Counted from the first letter of the stretch, positions 17,913 through 29,554 are shown. The stretch is 64,000 bases of DNA from Aureimonas phyllosphaerae (GCF_900113065.1 NZ_FOOA01000001.1:310001-374000); one strand, 5' to 3'. Numbers and translations are program-made. The notes: generated from the sequence alone by a model not told the origin.

Positions 17913-18701
17913 CTACCAGAGCTTGAAGCGAAGACCGGCGCGGATCGTGTGCCGGTCGAAGCCCTCGTCCTTCGCCAGCAGCACAGCGCCCGATGCCGTG
18001 TCGAGACGATAGGCATCGCCGTCGTCGACATTGACGTACCGATAGCCGGTGTCGATCGAGAGCTTGTCGTTAAGGTCGTAGGAGACGCCGGCCGACACCG
18101 CATAGGCAAAGCGCCAGGAGGCATCGTCGCCATAGGCCGCGGTGAGCCCGCCGGGCGGGCAAAGCACCGTGCCGTTGCAGGTCGCCGTACCGATAACGTC
18201 GCCGTACTCGACGTGAACCGCGCCGAGGCCTGCGCCGATGTATGGCGTGAAGCCCGCCACTGTCCCGAGGTCGACATAGGCGTTGCCCATGACCTCGACC
18301 GCCTCGACCTCTCCCCGCTCGCGCGAGGCGCAGGACGCGTCGAAGCCGCAGAACCAGCCGGCTCCGTTGCCGCCTGCCACGTCCTGCTTCCAGTAATCCA
18401 CCGTCGCGTCGAAGCGGAGCCAGTCGCTCGCCTTGTAGCCGATGCCGCCACCGACCCCGAACCCGTCGTCGAGGCGCCAATCGGCCATGCGGTTCGACGT
18501 CGTACCGCCCGGTCCTGCGAGAGTCTGCGTGCCACCGAACGTCGTGTCGAACGCGTAGGTCGCGTCGGCGCGAAGATAGAGGCCGGTTTCCGCGACGGGG
18601 ATCGAGATCTCGGGCGCGGCGAGAATGTCGATATCGGCCGCGAATGCGGGGTTTGCGAGCGTCAGGAGACTTGCGGCAAGGAGATGACGGGCGACGGGCA
18701 T
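17913..18701 (-). CDS. Outer-membrane beta-barrel protein (Omp25/RopB-like)
   Basis: The 262-residue protein has a clear signal peptide (residues 1-22, ending Ala-Phe-Ala-Ala). The mature protein has alternating aromatic strands, Gly-rich turns and a C-terminal strand ending Arg-Ala-Gly-Leu-Arg-Phe-Lys-Leu-Trp, typical of an 8-stranded porin-like barrel inserted by Bam. Two Cys pairs lie in predicted loops. AGGAAG precedes the ATG at 18701; the open frame upstream is rejected because it displaces the signal peptide. It is paralogous to the next gene upstream. A perfect CtrA-type box lies about 85 bp upstream of the start. Confidence 0.85.
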   Translation of the reverse strand: MPVARHLLAASLLTLANPAFAADIDILAAPEISIPVAETGLYLRADATYAFDTTFGGTQTLAGPGGTTSNRMADWRLDDGFGVGGGIGYKASDWLRFDATVDYWKQDVAGGNGAGWFCGFDASCASRERGEVEAVEVMGNAYVDLGTVAGFTPYIGAGLGAVHVEYGDVIGTATCNGTVLCPPGGLTAAYGDDASWRFAYAVSAGVSYDLNDKLSIDTGYRYVNVDDGDAYRLDTASGAVLLAKDEGFDRHTIRAGLRFKLW

Positions 18702-18786
18702 GGCGAGGCTTCCTGCTGGGCGGACCGGCAAGCCCCTCGGCGGCACGCGCCCCGGAGCTTCCGAGCGCACCATCGCCGCCAAAGCG

Positions 18787-18804
18787 TTAATCCGCGGTTA
18801 ACCA
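18787..18804. promoter_or_regulatory. CtrA-type binding site before outer-membrane barrel gene
   Basis: TTAA-TCCGCGG-TTAACCAT matches the CtrA consensus TTAA-N7-TTAAC perfectly, including the CAT extension often seen in half sites. A further TTAACC lies at 18811. It is upstream of the 17913-18701 gene. CtrA control of Omp25-type genes is known from Brucella; here it is inferred. Confidence 0.6.
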
Positions 18805-18856
18805 TGTCGCTTAACCTTTGCCGAACCTTTCGCCCGGTCCCCGCCTGCCCCGAACG

Positions 18857-18890
18857 CGAAAAGGGCCGCCCCGGAGGGCAGCCCTTTTCG
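18857..18890 (-). terminator. Intrinsic terminator after the 18912 barrel gene
   Basis: A two-part stem: outer arms CGAAAAGGGC/GCCCTTTTCG, a single mismatch, then inner GCCC/GGGC with loop CGGA. On the minus strand it ends in a TTTT run, 22 bp after the stop of the upstream barrel gene. Confidence 0.85.
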
Positions 18891-18911
18891 TCATGTCGAT
18901 GGCGCGTCGGC

Positions 18912-19748
18912 TCAGAAGAAGCTGTAGCGTAGACCAGCGCGGATCGTGTGGATGTCGAAGCCGTCGTCGCGGGTCTGGACGCCCTTCGCACCGTACTGCT
19001 TGTCGGCGCTGTCGAACTCCCAGGAGTCGCCTTCCCAGACCTTGGTGAAGCGGTAGCCGATGTCGAGCGCGAGCTGGCTGGTCAGATCGACGCTGGCGCC
19101 GGCCATGAGCGCGGTCGCGAAGCGCCAGTCGTCCAGACCCTCGTGGGTGCCGGAATAGGGCGTGTAGCTCGGGCTACAGGGCGGGCAGACCTCGTTCGAC
19201 TTGACGTCGTCGTACTTCACGTAGGCCGTGCCGACGCCGGCGCCGAGGTAAGGGGTGACGACGCCGAAGCTCGGCAGGTCGACATAGGCATTCGCCATGA
19301 TCGTCCAGACGTCGGCTTCCGACTTGTCGTTGTAGTTGCACTCCTCGAAGGGCCCGAGGCCATGCGCCGGATCGGTGATGATCATCAGCGGGCACTTGGT
19401 CTTGCCGTTCACGTCGGAGCGGAAGTAGTCGACCGTCGCGTCCATGCGGAACGTGTCGGTGAAGCGGTAGCCGGCGCCGACGCCGAAGGTCGCGGCGTCC
19501 GACAGGCGCAGGTCGTCGTAGCGGTAGTGGTCGTCGATGCCCTCGACGCCCGGGAATATGTTATAGAAGGCCCACTTGCCATCGGTCTTCGACTTGAAGT
19601 TGTAGCCGACGTCGCCGCGGATGTACCAGCCGCTGAACGGAACTTCCTCGATGACCGGGATCGGCTCGATGATATCGGCCGCCTGTGCGAGGGTGGGAAG
19701 AAGAGCGGCAGAGGCCAGAAGGCCAAGCGCGAGCCGTAGCATCATCAT
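18912..19748 (-). CDS. Outer-membrane beta-barrel protein (Omp25/RopB-like)
   Basis: The 278-residue paralogue of the neighbouring barrel has a signal peptide (about 1-24, ending Ala-Gln-Ala-Ala). Alternating strands follow, and the C-terminal strand ends Ala-Gly-Leu-Arg-Tyr-Ser-Phe-Phe, which carries the aromatic end recognised for outer-membrane insertion. Segments such as Asn-Ala-Tyr-Val-Asp-Leu and Tyr-Leu-Gly-Ala-Gly-Val-Gly match the neighbour. Three consecutive ATG codons (19748, 19745, 19742) follow GGAG; the second has the best spacing. AT-rich upstream DNA contains TTAA repeats. It likely acts as a structural or virulence-type surface protein. Confidence 0.86.
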   Translation of the reverse strand: MMMLRLALGLLASAALLPTLAQAADIIEPIPVIEEVPFSGWYIRGDVGYNFKSKTDGKWAFYNIFPGVEGIDDHYRYDDLRLSDAATFGVGAGYRFTDTFRMDATVDYFRSDVNGKTKCPLMIITDPAHGLGPFEECNYNDKSEADVWTIMANAYVDLPSFGVVTPYLGAGVGTAYVKYDDVKSNEVCPPCSPSYTPYSGTHEGLDDWRFATALMAGASVDLTSQLALDIGYRFTKVWEGDSWEFDSADKQYGAKGVQTRDDGFDIHTIRAGLRYSFF

Positions 19749-19814
19749 TATCTCCAGATTGAACGACAGTCGCGGCTTGGGTTCCGCAATGATCGCAAAT
19801 CTAAAGATTAATGA

Positions 19815-19831
19815 TTAATAGAGCGTTTACC
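19815..19831. promoter_or_regulatory. Candidate CtrA-type site before second barrel gene
   Basis: TTAA-N7-TTTACC, one mismatch to the CtrA consensus, about 70 bp upstream of the barrel gene start. Another TTAA lies three bases before it (19808-19811). It is weaker than the site at 18787. Confidence 0.35.
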
Positions 19832-19879
19832 GTGCCGGAACCTGACCAGCACGGAAGCATAGTCGCGCAATGACCGCCG

Positions 19880-21229
19880 TCAGGCGGCTTCCCGCTTCAG
19901 CGCGCCGATGATGTCGTCCACCACGTCGTTGACGAGTTGCTGGTCGTCGCCTTCGGCCATGACGCGGATCAGCGGCTCGGTGCCCGAGGGACGAATGACG
20001 AGGCGCCCGCCCTCGCCGAGGCGATCGCGACCGGCGTTGATGGCATCCTGCACCCGCTCCTTCTCGAGCGGCGCGCCACCGGCGAAGCGCACGTTCTTCA
20101 GGACTTGCGGCACCGGCGTGAACTTGCGGCAGACCTCGGATACGGTGCCGCCCGCCCCGCGCACCACTGCAAGCACCTGAAGCGCCGAGACGAGGCCGTC
20201 GCCTGTCGTGCCGAAATCCGACAGGACGATGTGGCCGGACTGCTCGCCGCCGACATTGTAGCCGTGCTCGCGCATGTGCTCGACCACGTAGCGATCGCCG
20301 ACCTTGGTGCGCGCGAGCTGGATCTGCCGGTCGTTGAGGAAGCGCTCGAGCCCGAGGTTCGACATGATCGTGGCGACCACGCCGCCTGCGGCGAGCCGGC
20401 CGTCCTGCGCCCAGGCCTCGCCGATGACGGCCATGATCTGGTCGCCGTCAACGACCTCGCCGTGCTCGTCGACGATCAGCACCCGATCTGCGTCGCCGTC
20501 GAGCGCGATGCCGATGTCGGCGCGCACCTCGCGCACCTTCGCCTTCAGCGCGGCGGGGCTGGTCGATCCGCAGTTGAGGTTGATGTTGGTGCCGTTCGGA
20601 TCGACGCCGATCTTCACGACCTCGGCGCCGAGTTCCCAGAGAACGTCGGGCGCCACGCGATAGGCCGCGCCGTTGGCGCAGTCGATGGCGACCCGCACGC
20701 CGTCGAGCGACAGGTCGCGCGGCAGGGTGCGCTTGGCGAACTCGACATAGCGGTCGCGGCCGCCGTCGTCGTAGCGCTTGGCGCGGCCGAGATGGGCGCC
20801 GACCGACAGGCGCGGGGTGAGATCCTCGTCGATCAGCCGATTGATCTCGCCTTCGAGTTCGTCCGACAGCTTGTACCCGTCGGGGCCGAAGAGCTTGATG
20901 CCGTTGTCCTCGAACGGGTTGTGCGAGGCGGAGATCATCACGCCGATGTCGGCGCGCATCGAGCGCGTCAGCATGGCGACGGCCGGCGTCGGCATCGGGC
21001 CGAGCATCAGGACGTCGACGCCGACCGCCGTGAAGCCGGCGCAGAGGGCCGGCTCCAGCATGTAGCCGGACAGGCGCGTGTCCTTGCCGATCACGACGCG
21101 GTGCCGGTAGTTGCCGCGCTTGAAGGCAAGTCCGGCCGCCATGCCGACCTTCATCGCGATCTCGGGCGTCATCGGATGCCGGTTGGCGAGGCCGCGGATC
21201 CCGTCCGTCCCGAAATAGGATTTCGTCAT
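19880..21229 (-). CDS. glmM: Phosphoglucosamine mutase
   Basis: GlmM converts glucosamine-6-phosphate to glucosamine-1-phosphate for peptidoglycan and lipid A precursors. The 449-residue protein has the active-site Ser102 in Ser-Ala-Ser-His-Asn-Pro and the metal-binding Asp-Gly-Asp-Ala-Asp-Arg motif near 240. The phosphate-binding Arg-Pro-Ser-Gly-Thr-Glu-Pro lies near 408. The ATG at 21229 begins the standard [12 protein letters not shown] N-terminus; the upstream open frame is not conserved. It lies downstream of ftsH in the same direction, as in many bacteria, but a strong terminator separates them. Confidence 0.95.
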   Translation of the reverse strand: MTKSYFGTDGIRGLANRHPMTPEIAMKVGMAAGLAFKRGNYRHRVVIGKDTRLSGYMLEPALCAGFTAVGVDVLMLGPMPTPAVAMLTRSMRADIGVMISASHNPFEDNGIKLFGPDGYKLSDELEGEINRLIDEDLTPRLSVGAHLGRAKRYDDGGRDRYVEFAKRTLPRDLSLDGVRVAIDCANGAAYRVAPDVLWELGAEVVKIGVDPNGTNINLNCGSTSPAALKAKVREVRADIGIALDGDADRVLIVDEHGEVVDGDQIMAVIGEAWAQDGRLAAGGVVATIMSNLGLERFLNDRQIQLARTKVGDRYVVEHMREHGYNVGGEQSGHIVLSDFGTTGDGLVSALQVLAVVRGAGGTVSEVCRKFTPVPQVLKNVRFAGGAPLEKERVQDAINAGRDRLGEGGRLVIRPSGTEPLIRVMAEGDDQQLVNDVVDDIIGALKREAA

Positions 21230-21360
21230 GGCGTCTCGTCTCCGCTGGCAATCGGCTTGGGGCTGTAAGCGCGCAAGCATGAAGCCAAAAGTAAAAAAGA
21301 ATGTCAGCAGGCAGATGAGAGCGACGCATCCGTCGTGCCAACCCCCACCTCGGAACGAAA

Positions 21361-21384
21361 AAGGCGGGCTTGAAAGCCCGCCTT
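21361..21384 (-). terminator. Intrinsic terminator after ftsH
   Basis: A perfect palindrome AAGGCGGGCTT/AAGCCCGCCTT with a minimal loop, continuing into a T5 run on the minus strand, 24 bp after the ftsH stop. It separates ftsH from glmM. Confidence 0.88.
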
Positions 21385-21407
21385 CCCTTGATCTGAAGGA
21401 GTAGTCG

Positions 21408-23345
<1,938 letters not shown>

Positions 23346-23406
23346 TATCCGTCCTGGGATGAGGCCCCGATCCCCGATCCCCGAAGGGTGCGCGAACCTT
23401 GACACG

Positions 23407-24735
23407 TCATCGAAGATAGGTGGCCGCCAAATCCTTGCCAACAGCCTTCGCAGGATTTGCGGCATTTTGGGGATCGGCGGTTAATCGATCCCCCGTCCCG
23501 CCCGGCAGATCGGCGGTGATGCGCCATGCGACACATGGTCTGGGGCGAAGCGTCGGTACATCGGGAAACCGCTTCCCGAGCCGGGGGTGAACGGCGCAAA
23601 CGCCCCCGTCGCGGTCGATACCGACCGGGAGCGTGCGAGATACGGGACCTCCGAGGCCGAGACGACCGAGCGGCTCGAGGCGCGCTGCGCCCGTCTCCCC
23701 CGCACCCGAAATCGTGAACCGGCGATCGAAGAGAAGGCGGCCGCTCGCCGCGACCTCGACGCCCGGCGGACCGGTTCTGCCGTACTCGCGACGAATCGTC
23801 AGCCGCTCGCCCGCCCGCTCCACCCGGCTGCCGCCGAGCGTCGCCGCGCGTCCGCCCGAGGCCAAGGCGTCGCGCAGCCGTTCCACCGCGGCGCGCTGCG
23901 GAGGATGCGGCGCGCCGCCCGCCGCCGTCAGGATGCGAGGCCAGAGCGCCTCGTCGCCGGGCGCGGGCTCGAAGACGACGGCGCCCGCGTCGTCGACGCG
24001 AAGCCGCCCCTCCCCTCCGGCCCGCCGGATCGCCGCCGTGATCGCCGCATCCTCCGCGGCACGAAGTCCTGCCGCGCGGGCGATCGCGGACCGAAGCTCG
24101 GCGACCTCCTGCGGGGCGCCGGCGAGTTCCGCGCGTATGCGGGCACGCCGATAGTGCAGGTCCACGTTCGTCGGATCCTCGACCGGCGACAGCCCCGCTC
24201 GCATCACGGCATCCATGAGCGCGCGCTTCGGCAGGTCGAGAAACGGGCGGACGAGGACGAGACCGGGCTCGAGATCGCGCCAGGCGCGCATGCCGGCCAG
24301 CGCCGGCCCACTGGCGCCGCGCTCGCGCGCCAGACGATGGGTCTCGATCTGGTCGTCGGCGTGCTGCGCCACGAGGATCGCATCGGCGCCCACCCGGATC
24401 GCTTCGGCTCCCAGCAGGCGGTATCGCGCTTCGCGCGCCTCGCCCATCAGGTTGCCTCGCACGGCGTCGCCCGAGTGCCACGCCAAGGTCCGATGCGAAA
24501 GCCCGAGATCGCGGCAGATGCCTGCCACGAACCGCGCTTCCGCCGCTGACTCTTGCCGCAGCCCGTGATCGACCGTCGCGACGCACACCTCCAGCGGCAG
24601 CGCGGCGGCGGCGAGGAGCAGCGCAAGCGAATCCGCCCCGCCGGACACGCCGAGAAGCAGACGCCTCGCGGCAGGCCGTTCCAACGCAAAACGGCCGAGG
24701 GCGGTCTTCACCGCCTCGGCCGTCTCGTCGATCAC
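23407..24735 (-). CDS. tilS: tRNA(Ile)-lysidine synthetase
   Basis: TilS attaches lysine to C34 of the CAU-anticodon tRNA-Ile, changing its reading and charging. The 442-residue protein has the PP-loop Ser-Gly-Gly-Ala-Asp-Ser at residues 31-36. The His-Ala-Asp-Asp-Gln-Ile-Glu-Thr motif lies near 125-132 and a Pro-Phe-Leu-Asp-Leu-Pro-Lys segment near 165. The C-terminal half is poorly conserved, as usual. Start ATG at 24735. It sits between cpoB (16 bp upstream) and ftsH in one direction, so it may be read from the cpoB promoter. Confidence 0.9.
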   Translation of the reverse strand: MIDETAEAVKTALGRFALERPAARRLLLGVSGGADSLALLLAAAALPLEVCVATVDHGLRQESAAEARFVAGICRDLGLSHRTLAWHSGDAVRGNLMGEAREARYRLLGAEAIRVGADAILVAQHADDQIETHRLARERGASGPALAGMRAWRDLEPGLVLVRPFLDLPKRALMDAVMRAGLSPVEDPTNVDLHYRRARIRAELAGAPQEVAELRSAIARAAGLRAAEDAAITAAIRRAGGEGRLRVDDAGAVVFEPAPGDEALWPRILTAAGGAPHPPQRAAVERLRDALASGGRAATLGGSRVERAGERLTIRREYGRTGPPGVEVAASGRLLFDRRFTISGAGETGAARLEPLGRLGLGGPVSRTLPVGIDRDGGVCAVHPRLGKRFPDVPTLRPRPCVAWRITADLPGGTGDRLTADPQNAANPAKAVGKDLAATYLR

Positions 24736-24751
24736 CTGCGAAAGGCCCGGA

Positions 24752-25693
24752 TCAGGCGCAGCTGGCGGACTTCGTCTCGCTCTGCAGCTTGCGTTTCACG
24801 TTGGCGCTCATGTCGGGATAGCGCTTGCCGACCTCGGCATAGGTGACGCAGGCCGTCTCGCGGTTGTTGAGGCGGGCGAGCGACATGCCGAGCTTCAGCA
24901 TCATCTCCGGCGCCTTGGCGCTCTTGGGGAATTCCTTCTGCGCGTTCAGGAAGACCTCGGCGGCGTCGCGATACTTGTTCTGCGCGTAGAGCGCCTCGCC
25001 CAGCCAGTACTGCGCGTCGGCCGCGTCCTGCGAGCTCGGATAGGCCTGCGTGTACTGGCGGAACGTGTTCTCGGCGAGCTGGTAGTCGCCTGCCAGCATG
25101 TAGTTGTAGCCAAGCGAATACATCTCGACCGGGCCGTTGGTGGCGATCGAGGCGACCTTGTTCGAGCCCGTGGTGCTCGGCGGCGGCGTCGGCTCGTTGA
25201 GGCTCGTGTCACCGTTGCCGAGAAGGGCGCCGATCTCGTCGGTCTGCGGCGCGGCGGTCGCCGGTGCCGCGCGGCTCGCATCGTTGACGCTCGGCGGCGC
25301 GGCGGAGGCCACGCGCTCGTTGCCGACCGGGTTAGGCGCAGCATCGGTGCGGCGCTCGGCCGGCTTGGCGGCGGCGCCCGAGCCCTTGCCTTCGAGGTCC
25401 TGGAAGCGGAACTCGTTGTCCTCCTGCGTCTTGCGCAACTGCTCCTGCAGCTGGAGCACCAGGAAGGACAGCTCCTCGACCTTGCCGGTCAGGCGCCGCA
25501 TTTCCTCTTCCATCTGGGAGATGCGGACGCCGCCGTCGCCGACCTGCGCCATCAGGACAGGGGCATGCTCGCGCGCCACCACCGGCGCACGGTCACCGCC
25601 GCCGAGGCCGAACGGGAGGTCGAGTGCGGATGCGGGTCCCGCCAGCGCGGCGAGGACGAGAACGGAAACGGTTGCGAGCTTCATCTTGGCCAT
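24752..25693 (-). CDS. cpoB: Cell division coordinator CpoB (YbgF), Tol-Pal-associated
   Basis: CpoB is a periplasmic TPR protein that links Tol-Pal to peptidoglycan synthesis during constriction. The roughly 313-residue product has a signal peptide (about 1-22) and a trimerising coiled coil (about 55-95, Gln-Met-Glu-Glu-Glu-Met-Arg-Arg-Leu). A Pro/Ala/Thr linker leads to C-terminal TPR repeats (about 190-305) containing Tyr-Trp-Leu-Gly-Glu-Ala-Leu-Tyr. Three in-frame ATGs (25702, 25693, 25684) precede the signal; I favour 25693 because GAGGGG lies nine bases upstream. It follows pal, from which a terminator separates it. Confidence 0.9.
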   Translation of the reverse strand: MAKMKLATVSVLVLAALAGPASALDLPFGLGGGDRAPVVAREHAPVLMAQVGDGGVRISQMEEEMRRLTGKVEELSFLVLQLQEQLRKTQEDNEFRFQDLEGKGSGAAAKPAERRTDAAPNPVGNERVASAAPPSVNDASRAAPATAAPQTDEIGALLGNGDTSLNEPTPPPSTTGSNKVASIATNGPVEMYSLGYNYMLAGDYQLAENTFRQYTQAYPSSQDAADAQYWLGEALYAQNKYRDAAEVFLNAQKEFPKSAKAPEMMLKLGMSLARLNNRETACVTYAEVGKRYPDMSANVKRKLQSETKSASCA

Positions 25694-25842
25694 GCGGGAC
25701 ATCCCCTCGGGATCGCTGGAGGCCCCTCGCCCGCAAGCTGTTCGAAGCCAGTGGGCGACGACCTGTCGACCCGTCAGCTTGGACCGGCGGAAGGCGTCCA
25801 AAGTTTGGCCGGTGCTAGCACAGACAAGGACGCCCTCACGCA

Positions 25843-25864
25843 AAACGGCCCCGGAGGGCCGTTT
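25843..25864 (-). terminator. Intrinsic terminator after pal
   Basis: A 9-bp stem AAACGGCCC/GGGCCGTTT with loop CGGA (plus-strand reading), followed on the minus strand by TTTT, 33 bp after the pal stop. It suggests that cpoB-tilS-ftsH has its own promoter or is read through. Confidence 0.85.
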
Positions 25865-25896
25865 CGAAACGCTCGATGTTGCAGAAATGCCGCAGA

Positions 25897-26445
25897 TCAG
25901 CTGCCGGCGCCGTTCAGCACCGTGACGGCGCGGCGGTTCTGCGACCAGCAGGAGATGTCGTCGCAGACGGCCACCGGGCGCTCCTTGCCGTAGGAGATGG
26001 TGCGCATGCGATTCGGCGACACGCCCTGGCTGGCGAGGTAGTCGCGCGTGGCGGCGGCGCGGCGGGCGCCGAGCGCAAGGTTGTACTCGCGCGTGCCGCG
26101 CTCGTCGGCGTGGCCTTCGACCGTGATCGAGTAGTTGCGGTACTGGTTCAGCCACTGCGCCTGGCGGGCGAGCGTCTGCTGCGCGTCGGCGCGGATCGAG
26201 GTCGAGTCCGTGTCGAAGAAGATGCGGTCGCCGACATTGACCGTGAAGTCCTGGCTGGTGCCCGGAGCCGCCGAACCGCGACCGCCCGCGCCACCGGCGC
26301 CACCGAGGCCGCCCGCACCGCCGAGGCCGAGGCCGGCCGCGTTGTCCGGCAGTCCGTTGTTCTTCTTGGCGCAGGCCGAAAGCGCCAGCGCCGCGACCAG
26401 CGCGAGGGCGATACGACCATGGACCCCAGTAGCGATGCGGCGCAT
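25897..26445 (-). CDS. pal: Peptidoglycan-associated lipoprotein Pal
   Basis: Pal anchors the outer membrane to peptidoglycan and binds TolB. The 182-residue protein has a lipoprotein signal with lipobox Leu-Ser-Ala-Cys (Cys about residue 25) and a Gly-rich linker of Gly-Gly-Ala repeats (about 38-58). The OmpA-like domain carries Phe-Asp-Thr-Asp-Ser, Gly-His-Ala-Asp-Glu-Arg-Gly-Thr-Arg-Glu-Tyr-Asn and Arg-Arg-Ala. The linker is unusually Gly-rich. tolB lies upstream, and a GTTAAC-containing inverted repeat is in the 95-bp gap between them. Confidence 0.96.
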   Translation of the reverse strand: MRRIATGVHGRIALALVAALALSACAKKNNGLPDNAAGLGLGGAGGLGGAGGAGGRGSAAPGTSQDFTVNVGDRIFFDTDSTSIRADAQQTLARQAQWLNQYRNYSITVEGHADERGTREYNLALGARRAAATRDYLASQGVSPNRMRTISYGKERPVAVCDDISCWSQNRRAVTVLNGAGS

Positions 26446-26482
26446 GGCCGTCTCCTTAACTCTGTGATTTCCGTATGGGCCC

Positions 26483-26504
26483 GTTTACCATGATCGCGGT
26501 TAAC
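26483..26504. promoter_or_regulatory. Imperfect inverted repeat with GTTAAC upstream of pal
   Basis: GTTTACC, eight bases, GGTTAAC: seven-base arms with one mismatch. It lies about 40-60 bp upstream of the pal start and contains a TTAACC half-site of CtrA type. CtrA or another dimeric regulator could bind; not established. Confidence 0.35.
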
Positions 26505-26540
26505 GAGTGGTCAACAGGCGATTGAAAGCGCCGGAGAATC

Positions 26541-27845
26541 CTACTCCAGCGCCGGCGACCAGGCGGGGTCCGACGCGTAGTTCGGCGTCGCGACCTTCTG
26601 CTCGTTCCGGCCGGTCAGGTCGATCGAGTAGAGCTGCGGACCACCGCCCTGGTCGCGGAAGAACATGATCACGCGCCCGTTCGGGGCCCAGGTCGGCCCC
26701 TCGGCGTGGAAGGACGAGGTGAGGATGCGCTCGCCCGAGCCGTCGGGCTTCATCACGCCGATCTGGAACTGGCCGCCGGTCTGCTTGGTGAAGGCGATGA
26801 GGTCGCCGCGCGGGCTCCAGACCGGGGTGTTGTAGGTGCCCTGCCCGAACGAGATGCGCTGCTGGCCCGAGCCGTCGGCGCCCATCACGTAGATCTGCGA
26901 GCGGCCGCCGCGGTCACTCTCGAACACGACCTTCGAGCCATCGGGCGAATAGGAGGGCGAGGTGTCGATCGCGTTGGTCGAGGTCAGGCGCGTCGTCGCG
27001 CGCGAGCGCAGGTCCATCGCGTAGATGTTGGAGTTGCCGTCCTGCTGGAGGCTCATGACGACCTTCTGGCCATCCGGCGAGAAGCGGGGCGAGAAGGTCA
27101 TGCCGGGGAAGTTGCCGACGACCTCGCGCTGCCCGGTCTCAAGCTGCAGGAGATAGACGCGCGGATCACCCTGCCCGAAGGACATGTAGGTGATCTCCTG
27201 ACGGTTGGGCGAGAAGCGCGGCGTCAGCACGAGGTCGCCGCCCTGGCTGAGGTAGCGCACGTTGGCGCCGTCCTGGTCCATGATCGCGAGCCGCTTCTTG
27301 CGGTCGGTCTTGGCGCCGCTTTCGTCGACGAAGACGACGCGCGTATCGAAGTAGCCCTTTTCGCCTGTCAAGCGCTCATAGATCGCGTCGGCGATGATGT
27401 GGGCGATGCGGCGCCAGTTGTCGGGGCTCGCATAGAACTGCTGCCCGTCAAGCTGCTGGCCGGCATAGGTGTCCCATAGGCGGAACTCGACGCGCAGGCG
27501 CCCATCGGCCTCGGGCGTGACGCGTCCGGTTACGAGGGCCTGCGCGTTGATCACGGTCCAGTCCTGGAAGCGCGGCGTCGCGTCCGGCGTCACGTCCTTC
27601 TGGATGAAGGCGGCCGGGTTGATCGGGGCGAAGAGGCCCGAGCGCTTGAGGTCGGCGGCGACCACCTCGATCAGCTTGGCGCCCAGCGCGTCGCGCGACT
27701 GGAAGTTCGGCAGGGCGATCGGCAGAGGCTGGACGTTGCCTTGCGTCACGTCGATCTCGACCGCCGCGTGCGCACCCGATGCCAGGGCGAGGCCGGCGGT
27801 GGCGGTGGCGAGGGCAAGAGCCAGGGATCGGATGAAGCGCGTCAT
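26541..27845 (-). CDS. tolB: Tol-Pal system protein TolB
   Basis: TolB is the periplasmic beta-propeller that links Pal to TolA and the inner membrane. The 434-residue protein has a signal peptide (1-25, ending Ala-His-Ala) and an N-terminal alpha/beta domain (about 30-165). A six-bladed propeller follows, with repeated Phe-Ser-Pro-Asp-Gly or Tyr-Ser-Pro-Asp-Gly blade motifs ([10 protein letters not shown]). The ATG at 27845 begins the signal; the longer open frame lies inside the intergenic DNA. It is between tolA and pal in the conserved order. Confidence 0.96.
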   Translation of the reverse strand: MTRFIRSLALALATATAGLALASGAHAAVEIDVTQGNVQPLPIALPNFQSRDALGAKLIEVVAADLKRSGLFAPINPAAFIQKDVTPDATPRFQDWTVINAQALVTGRVTPEADGRLRVEFRLWDTYAGQQLDGQQFYASPDNWRRIAHIIADAIYERLTGEKGYFDTRVVFVDESGAKTDRKKRLAIMDQDGANVRYLSQGGDLVLTPRFSPNRQEITYMSFGQGDPRVYLLQLETGQREVVGNFPGMTFSPRFSPDGQKVVMSLQQDGNSNIYAMDLRSRATTRLTSTNAIDTSPSYSPDGSKVVFESDRGGRSQIYVMGADGSGQQRISFGQGTYNTPVWSPRGDLIAFTKQTGGQFQIGVMKPDGSGERILTSSFHAEGPTWAPNGRVIMFFRDQGGGPQLYSIDLTGRNEQKVATPNYASDPAWSPALE

Positions 27846-27963
27846 GTGCGGGACCTTCCCGTTTGGGCATCGGGTTCGAAGCCGTCGATCGGGACGGCGA
27901 CCCGGACTTCGCATGAGAAAAGGACGAGGCGGCGGCAGCGTGCCGCCGCGGGAGACGAAACGG

Positions 27964-29091
27964 TCAGAACATCTGGCTCGGGTCGAAATTGACGGTGACC
28001 TGAGCCCAGGTGTCGTACTTCTCGGCCGGCAGGTTGTACGGCGCGCAGCGGCGCACGGCGCGCACCGCGGCTTCGCTCGCCACCCGCTCGGCCATCGACG
28101 AGCCGCCACCGGACAGGATCTCGGGCAGCCCCTCCAGCTCGCCCGTGGGCCCGAGCTGCATGGAGATCTTCACCCGGAAGTTGCCGGCGTCGACGCTCCC
28201 GGCCGGCGGGTTCCAGCAGCGCATGATCTGGCCGCGCAGCGCGTCCATCTCGCTCTGCGACAGCGATCCGCCGGTCTGGCGCGTGGCACCGAGCGCCGCC
28301 TGCTGGGTCGAGCGCTTAGCGCCGCCGCCGGACGAATCCTGCTTGTTGAGGAGCGCGGCGATCTGGTCGGCGTCGAACTGCTTCTCGGTCGAGGTCTGGG
28401 TCGCCGGCTTCTTGGTGTCCTTCGGCTTTTCCTTCGACTTCGACGTCTCCTTCGCCGGTTCCTTGGCGGGCTCCTTCACCGGCTCGGCCTTCTTCGCCTC
28501 CGCGACCTTCACGGGCTCGGCGGGCTTGGGCTCGGGCGGCTTCGGCTTCACCTGCGGCAGCGGCACGTTGCGCGGGGGCGCTGGCGTCTCGGCCTCCGCC
28601 TTGGCGATCTCGGCGGCGAGCGGGTCGATCTCGGGCGCGGCCTCGGCCGGCGTCGGCTCAGGCTTCTGTTCCGCGACCTCGGCCGGCGGCTCGGGCGGGG
28701 GCGTCGGCTCCGGCGGCGTGGGTTGCGGCGGCTCGGGGCGCGTCTGCGGCGTCACCGCCGGCGGCGGCGGCGGCGGCGGGGGCGCCTCGGCGGTCGAGAC
28801 GTTCTCGTGCGGCGAGGGCTTTGGCGCCGGCGGCGTCTTGAGGTCCACCTCGTTGTCGCCGACGTTCTCGGCCGGCATCGGCAGCTTCTCGGGCGTCTTC
28901 GTCGGCGTCGGCGCGGACTTTTCCGCCTCGGGCGCGTCCTGTTCCCCGAGCGTCGCCTGGCTGACGTCGGTCACCAGCGTCACGGGCAGCGCTTCGCCGC
29001 CCATGTCGAGCTTTTCCGGTGTCCCGAAATGCCAAAGCCCCCAAGTGAGGATGGCCGTGTGCAGGATCGTGGAGGTGGCAAAGGGTTTCAT
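27964..29091 (-). CDS. tolA: TolA, Tol-Pal energy-transducing protein
   Basis: TolA spans the periplasm and passes energy from TolQR to the outer-membrane part of the system. The 375-residue protein has a short N-terminal membrane segment (about 5-22). A long Pro/Glu/Lys/Ala-rich domain (about 50-250, with Pro-Glu-Pro runs and a Lys-Glu-Pro-Ala repeat) leads to a C-terminal domain (about 270-375) containing Cys-Trp-Asn-Pro-Pro and Val-Arg-Arg-Cys-Ala-Pro-Tyr. The central domain is Pro-rich rather than the Ala/Lys helix of Escherichia coli, as in other Rhizobiales. It is 10 bp downstream of tolR. Confidence 0.92.
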   Translation of the reverse strand: MKPFATSTILHTAILTWGLWHFGTPEKLDMGGEALPVTLVTDVSQATLGEQDAPEAEKSAPTPTKTPEKLPMPAENVGDNEVDLKTPPAPKPSPHENVSTAEAPPPPPPPPAVTPQTRPEPPQPTPPEPTPPPEPPAEVAEQKPEPTPAEAAPEIDPLAAEIAKAEAETPAPPRNVPLPQVKPKPPEPKPAEPVKVAEAKKAEPVKEPAKEPAKETSKSKEKPKDTKKPATQTSTEKQFDADQIAALLNKQDSSGGGAKRSTQQAALGATRQTGGSLSQSEMDALRGQIMRCWNPPAGSVDAGNFRVKISMQLGPTGELEGLPEILSGGGSSMAERVASEAAVRAVRRCAPYNLPAEKYDTWAQVTVNFDPSQMF

Positions 29092-29101
29092 CGGCCGCGC
29101 G

Positions 29102-29554
29102 TCAGCTTCCCGCGGTTTCCTGCGTGGTCACGAGACCGATGTTCTTGAAGCCCGCCGCAGAGATGCGCGACATGACCTTCATCACCGTGCCGTAGTCGGC
29201 CGAGCCGTCGGCGCGCAGGAAGATGCGCTCCTCGTAGCCGGCCTCGGCGATCGCCTTCAGCTGCTCGACGATGGCCTCCGGTGCGACCGGCGTCTCCTGC
29301 AGGAAGATCTCGCCGCCCTTCTGGACCGAGATGGTGATCGGCTGCTTGTCCGCCGACAGCGCCTTGGCGTTGGTCTTCGGCAGTTCGAGCGGCACGCCGA
29401 CCGTCATCAGCGGCGCGGCCACCATGAAGATGATGAGGAGCACGAGCATGACGTCGACCATCGGCGTCATGTTGATCTCGGCCATGGGCGCCTTGCGCGC
29501 GCGACGCCCGCGGCGCGATCCGCCTCCAGACGAAGCTCCCGTCGACATGCCCAT
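29102..29554 (-). CDS. tolR: TolR (ExbD/TolR family)
   Basis: TolR forms the proton-driven motor with TolQ. The 150-residue protein has a basic Gly/Ser-rich N-terminus and one membrane helix (about 30-52). The helix contains the conserved Asn-Met-Thr-Pro-Met-Val-Asp-Val-Met-Leu-Val-Leu-Leu; the Asp there is the proton-carrying residue. The periplasmic domain follows, with Leu-Arg-Ala-Asp near 120. The start at 29554 is usual. It is the second gene of the tolQRA operon. Confidence 0.95.
   Translation of the reverse strand: MGMSTGASSGGGSRRGRRARKAPMAEINMTPMVDVMLVLLIIFMVAAPLMTVGVPLELPKTNAKALSADKQPITISVQKGGEIFLQETPVAPEAIVEQLKAIAEAGYEERIFLRADGSADYGTVMKVMSRISAAGFKNIGLVTTQETAGS

Noticed and set aside
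28400-28900. Pro/Glu and Lys/Glu/Pro repeats resembling a DNA repeat array
   Set aside because: They are the low-complexity linker of TolA, not a CRISPR or tandem-repeat element with regular spacers. No CRISPR, insertion sequence or phage gene was seen anywhere in the window.
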